From Scedosporium boydii (lineage: Eukaryota > Ascomycota > Sordariomycetes > Microascales > Microascaceae), in contig NJFT01000030.1 in assembly GCA_002221725.1 (NCBI GenBank), positions 124,001-188,000 on the forward strand: a stretch of 64,000 bases of DNA. The letters run 5' to 3'. The notes beneath the pieces are model-generated. The model was not told the origin of the DNA. It saw only the letters and a program-made list of their open reading frames with translations, and searched no databases. Below are positions 60,299 to 64,000 of this stretch, piece by piece. Positions within the stretch are counted from its first letter, which is position 1, and every line of letters starts with the position of its first letter. A program made the translations under genes and the position numbers.

Positions 60299-62492
60299 AA
60301 TATACTGCAGGTCGTCTGGCGTCAAGGGATCCAAAATCTTCAAGGATTCTGTGGTGATGAGTCGGAGTCCGGATCATATTGGGCGCAACTTTTGAAATCT
60401 CATAGCATAGCGTAATGAAGTGTGGGTAAGGGGAGCTCCGGAGTCAAGAAATAAGTCTCGACGTTCATGTGTTGGTCGCAAGTTGGTTTTCAGTCGTTGC
60501 ACCTCGACGGCATTCAGGCAGGGAATGAGGCATAATGCTTGCGGATGGCAAGACAGATTTGACGTCTTGGCATCGTTGGGGAGAAAAGACTCTAGGTATG
60601 GTGGCAAGAGGGGAGAAGCAGGTTTGGAGTCCATTCGAAATCTCTTTCCATCCTTCCGCACAGGACTGCCAACTCGAAAGTTGCATCCATTGGAGATGCA
60701 GAGGGCGGGAGGGGCGCTCGGCAAGAGCGCCCCAGCGGCCCGCAACTTCCCACTGAATCTGGAGACTGCAATAGAGTTTCTGGTTGATTTCAGAGCCCGG
60801 GTTATTGTGTACTGCTCGCAGGAGTCGACCATGATTCGCTGTCAGCTGCTGTGACTTATGCATGCTGGGCAACTCGATGTACCTTTTGATAACAGTTGCA
60901 AGCGCATAAGTTCAACAGAGCTTGTACATGTCATACAGTTAGACCGGAAGGTGCATCCAGCTGTCCGCTAGGCACATGCCAGGGTAAAAGCCTCTTCCGT
61001 ATCATGGGAAGGCGCCACGGCTCAGCAGGTCATGGGTGGAGTCCTGGAAATCACGGCATGGGTGTTGGGGAGGGAAGGAAGCGCTGAAGGGGCTTGACCA
61101 TCTTCTGAGTGGGTAGTCGCGACTCACCAACGCCACGCTGCTACTCTAGATACCCAAGAAGGCAAGGGCTTGGGCGGGTGGGAAGTTGCTTGCTGTCATG
61201 GCTTCTGAGCTCCTTCCAATGTCGTTGGTGATGTCACCAAAACTTTAGACCCAAGTCGAGCAACGACAGAGCTAGTCAAGGAAGGTACTAGTGCCTCTGG
61301 TTGAAGAACAGAACAATCCACGCGTCTCATATGTATGGGGGAGAGTTGGGAGCGACTCGTGGGCAACCCAGGGGGAAAAGGAGCAGACGGACCCGACAGC
61401 TTGGTAAATGAGGCCCAGCCTAATCTACCTGGGGTTTCTGAGAATATGCCCGGTGGAACCGTTGGGCATCCTCACCAAGAAGAAAGACACAGCCCCGAGC
61501 AAAGGAATGACCTCGCAATTTACAAAGCACGAATTGGGCATTTGACCATTAACTACGAAGTAGTTCTCCATCTGGTCTCAACTCTGTGTGTCATCTACGT
61601 GTAACATACATACTTCGTGGGTGTCTCGACGGATCCAGCAATTCCTTAGCTTACCGCGAGAGCCGATTTTAAGTATCCTGTGAAAGCCATCGATTTAAAG
61701 TGCTATCTGGAAGTATACAGGGTCATTTTCATCTGAGGAATTCCCTTCTAGGCCTTCGAGGCCTTCCGGGAACGGCTCATAAACCATCTGTTCAAGAGGA
61801 AGTTTCCGTGGGTATTAGAGCAATGCGCGAAAGCTCTTTCCACCGGCGACAGAGTTGGTTCTCACGAGGTCCGAGAGGTCCTCATGGAAGATCTTCAGAC
61901 AGTGATTGATGGATTCAAATTGTTGTGATGGCGCTAGGGGCTATCAATTCGTTTTCGTGATGTCAGTTGGTGGTTCGAGCGTTGACACCAGCCCACTAGG
62001 ACCGCGTAATCCCGGTTCACGCTCCTGCCAACTTCCACGAACTTCGAAAAGCATGCCTTTGGTGCTCTGCGCTTGATCAAAACTGTAGTTGAAGATAAGA
62101 CTATGCAGTATTGAAGAATAGTGCTCGGCAGTATTGCAAAATATTGAGCTCGCATCGTTGAAGGAATAACGCGCGCTTTTTGTCTTTTGTGAGTATTAAT
62201 TGCCAATTGGAGAAGATCATCTGGCCAAGATTCTGCCAAAATCCAAAGCCGTACGCACAGACCTCGGGGGAGGATCAATTGATGGCCTGCACTCCTTCCA
62301 AGATCTCGACTGCCCATTCGCCAATGACAAGGTTCAGATTGCTAGCTCCAACACAATTCTTTGCAAACGCTGAATTTTCCTTGACAGCTGATGGAGCCAT
62401 AGAGTACGCACTACACGATAGCTTCAGACTTCAACAAGCCCGCTTCCCAATTCATCTCACCCCAGCAGCCTAAATAGGCCCCATCACTTAAA
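60299..62492. other. Intergenic region between the methyltransferase and AIM41
   Basis: About 2.2 kb. Frames of 144 and 152 codons on opposite strands near 60.4-60.85 kb overlap and carry no motif. The only stretch with protein-like character is an exon-like piece at 61653-61928, listed separately. TACGAAGTA occurs at 61554. Confidence 0.55.
61653..61928 (+). pseudogene. Exon-like fragment of an unrecognised protein
   Basis: After a TTCTAG acceptor the frame from 61752 reads AFEAFRERLINHLFKRKFPW, then VLEQCAKALSTGDRVGSHEV and REVLMEDLQTVIDGFKLL before a TGA at 61926-61928. Its balanced, helix-like composition is unlike the surrounding non-coding frames. A possible earlier exon (61657-61712, LTARADFKYPVKAIDLKCYLE) precedes it, but the intron between them would be only 39 nt, below the size of any other intron here. 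I found no start codon or 5' exon. It may be the 3' remnant of a decayed gene, or the end of a gene whose other exons I missed. The family is not recognised. Confidence 0.3.
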
Positions 62493-63089
62493 ATGGCATC
62501 CACCATTTTCGTCCGCCGCCTCGTCGCGACACCGCGTCTTGGAAGCGCCATCCCGCGAATCACTCTCTTCCCCCAACGATCGCTCGTACGACTCTACTCG
62601 ACCAGCAATGACACCCCTCCTCTCCTCCAGAAGCTCAAGGGCGACCTGAAGACGGCGATGCGCGCCAAGGATGCCGCGAGGCTCTCCGTTCTCCGCTCCA
62701 TCATGTCCGCTACCCTCAACGCCTCCAAGGGACCGAACCCCATCCACACCGATGTTCAGCTGGTTGCGCTGCTCAGGAAGACACAGAGGGCGTCTCTCGA
62801 CGCCGCCAAGGAATTCAAGGACGCGGGAAGAGAGGACTTGGCGCAGAAGGAGGAGGAACAAGCTCAGATTATGGAGGAATACGTGGCCGGCAGTGGGGTC
62901 CAGGTCCTCAGCGAACAGGAGCTAAAGGCCCTGGTGACGGAGGCCTTTGAAAGCGCAAAGAGCGCCGGCGTGGCACCAAAAGCTCTTGTGGGAGACGTCA
63001 TGAAGAGGCTAGCGGGAGCTTTGGAAGGCAAGGATGTGGACCGGAAAGAATTGGCGAACATGGTGAGGCAACTGGCCGAGGCGGCTTGA
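62493..63089 (+). CDS. AIM41: Mitochondrial YqeY/GatB-like domain protein (AIM41)
   Basis: A single exon of 198 residues. The first 40 residues (MASTIFVRRLVATPRLG..., many R, S, T and no acidic residue before about 40) form a typical matrix targeting peptide ending near LVRLYSTSN. The rest is one YqeY domain: LLQKLKGDLKTAMRAKDAAR, LSVLRSIMSATLNA, the VQLVALLRKTQRASLDAAKEF block, GREDLAQKEEEQAQIMEEYV and the C-terminal ALVGDVMKRLAGALEGKDVD. YqeY resembles the tail domain of the GatB amidotransferase subunit. Yeast Aim41 is mitochondrial and its exact role is unclear; a link to aminoacyl-tRNA amidation is inference from the fold. Length and start agree with the family. The tRNA-Ala gene lies about 390 bases downstream. 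Confidence 0.93.
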   Translation: MASTIFVRRLVATPRLGSAIPRITLFPQRSLVRLYSTSNDTPPLLQKLKGDLKTAMRAKDAARLSVLRSIMSATLNASKGPNPIHTDVQLVALLRKTQRASLDAAKEFKDAGREDLAQKEEEQAQIMEEYVAGSGVQVLSEQELKALVTEAFESAKSAGVAPKALVGDVMKRLAGALEGKDVDRKELANMVRQLAEAA

Positions 63090-63480
63090 AATGAATCTTT
63101 TGCGTACCCAGTCCGCTCATGATCTATTACACTTGTACAATACTGTATTAAAAAGTCTAGATGCCTCAAGATACTACCACTCAGCATAAATGTGATCATT
63201 TCCCCAAGTTCTGTGCTCCAGGTCATGCAAAGAATTGGTTGATCTCCCTATTCCACGAGTGCTGAGAGGGATCTTTGGGAAGAGGAGAAAATCTATCTTG
63301 GGACCAACCAATAACTGCGAAACTAATCAATACAACAAACGCAATCAGAAGTAGGAAAAAGAATTACATGAGTAAAAAGAAACAAAAATAAGAAGGGGGG
63401 AAAAAAAGCAATGCAGATAACCCCCAATGTGCATAGGAAAGCTGAAAAGGGCAAAAAAGAAGGGAACTGTGCTTCGAACT
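63090..63480. other. Intergenic region between AIM41 and the tRNA-Ala gene
   Basis: About 390 bases with no supported gene. The AIM41 side should be 3' UTR. The part next to the tRNA lies at its 3' end and has A-rich stretches that read as T runs on the minus strand, which suit RNA polymerase III termination. Confidence 0.6.
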
Positions 63481-63578
63481 TGGACGTGACCGGGATCGAA
63501 CCGGTGACCTTTTACAGACGCCATTGGAAATTCCGATGTTGATGCGAAGCAAACGCGATACCACTACGCCACACGCCC
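63481..63578 (-). tRNA. tRNA-Ala(CGC) with a 26-nt intron
   Basis: The minus strand folds as a complete tRNA. The acceptor stem GGGCGTG pairs with CACGTCC and contains G3-U70, the main identity element of alanine tRNA. The D arm is GCGTAGTGGTATCGC. The anticodon stem TTTGC pairs with GTAAA around loop T-T-C-G-C-A-T, giving anticodon CGC (63444-equivalent bases 63546-63544). The T arm ACCGG-TTCGATC-CCGGT is perfect and holds the B box. The discriminator base is A. An intron of 26 nt (63517-63542) sits after position 37, the normal place for nuclear tRNA introns. CCA is not encoded, as expected in eukaryotes. T-rich sequence on the minus strand downstream would stop RNA polymerase III. Confidence 0.93.
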
Positions 63579-64000
63579 TGTTGCTTGTGAGGACTGACTC
63601 GGCTTAGCCTTGATCTTGAATGTATCAGTGGATATCACATAAAAAATTCATACACACACACAACCCTGGAGAACATTGATCAAATGGGCATAGCGAATAA
63701 ATGCGGCGGTTTTAATCAATCGATCAATTTTAGTGCGCTAATACCTCAGTATTACTTGCAATAACGAGATCTCAGGAACCTGGTCTAAGTGGGGGAGCGG
63801 GGACAAGAACAGTGAAAACAGTGAAAACAGCGCAAAAATGATTGACCGGTTGTCCGCCCCATCCACTAAAAATCGTCCATAATCCTCCGTACTTGTAGTG
63901 TACATCGGGGACTTAATATGCTACGACCGGCTATCCCACCTGGCTTTCCTGCCTTTCCGCTGAAGCTCGGTCATTCTTGCCATTAAGACTCTACTAGGAA
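63579..64000. other. Right-end intergenic sequence
   Basis: No gene is seen in the last 420 bases. There is a short CA run near 63652-63661, a near-repeat ACAGTGAAA (63811-63830) and a GTAGTGTA motif at 63895. Confidence 0.6.

Noticed and set aside
61335..61604. An 89-codon plus-strand frame upstream of the exon-like fragment
   Set aside because: It cannot be spliced to the fragment with good sites, and its last part runs through a TACGAAGTA intergenic motif.
1..64000. CRISPR arrays, bacterial operons, prophage, rRNA genes and transposons
   Set aside because: I saw no regularly spaced direct repeats, no Shine-Dalgarno-led gene strings, no rRNA-like sequence and no transposase or reverse-transcriptase motifs. 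The retroviral-type protease domain present belongs to the cellular gene DDI1.

Overview
This window is nuclear DNA of a filamentous ascomycete (Pezizomycotina), most likely a Sordariomycete. The evidence is many short introns (about 56-204 nt) with GTRNGT donors and CTRAC-like branch points, a Zn2Cys6 regulator, a GCP2-type gamma-tubulin complex protein, and a LaeA/TAM-type methyltransferase. I could not go below class level. I rebuilt the gene models by hand, joining open frames across introns so that phase and family similarity both hold.

Layout. 1-5.6 kb holds no supportable gene. 5.7-15.2 kb is a dense housekeeping island: mitochondrial ribosomal protein uL29m (MRPL4), Rab GDP-dissociation inhibitor (GDI1), nucleolar GTPase NOG1 (minus), orotate phosphoribosyltransferase (URA5) and a GNAT acetyltransferase (minus). 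NOG1 and URA5 are divergent. 18.8-22.4 kb has DDI1 and RRP8, which are convergent. 22.5-31.4 kb is a gene desert, followed by a six-exon Zn2Cys6 transcription factor. 35.3-44.5 kb is a second dense island: proteasome subunit alpha5 (PUP2, minus), GCP2/SPC97 (plus) and a RAD5/HLTF-like SNF2-RING ATPase (minus). A small acidic protein of unknown function (minus, 46.3-46.7 kb) and a type II phosphatidylinositol 4-kinase (LSB6, plus, 48.2-50.6 kb) follow. 50.6-58.6 kb is a second desert. It ends at a nine-exon SAM-dependent methyltransferase whose exons are too short to show as one open frame. The right end carries an AIM41/YqeY-like mitochondrial protein and an intron-containing tRNA-Ala(CGC).

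Function. Most genes are unrelated single-copy housekeeping genes: ribosome biogenesis (NOG1, RRP8), mitochondrial translation (MRPL4, possibly AIM41), the ubiquitin-proteasome system (PUP2, DDI1), membrane traffic and phosphoinositides (GDI1, LSB6), the microtubule organising centre (GCP2), pyrimidine synthesis (URA5) and DNA repair (RAD5-like). I saw no secondary-metabolite cluster, intact transposon, CRISPR array or virus-like element.

Most unusual observations: a DDI1 start codon split by an intron (AT|G); the cryptic methyltransferase with 8-nt and 14-nt coding exons; a GC-AG intron in LSB6; a 13-nt exon in PUP2; and a strong excess of the 9-mer TACTTCGTA/TACGAAGTA (at least 21 exact copies, none in a coding exon) that marks the gene-poor DNA. 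I found nothing I can honestly call a new biological system.
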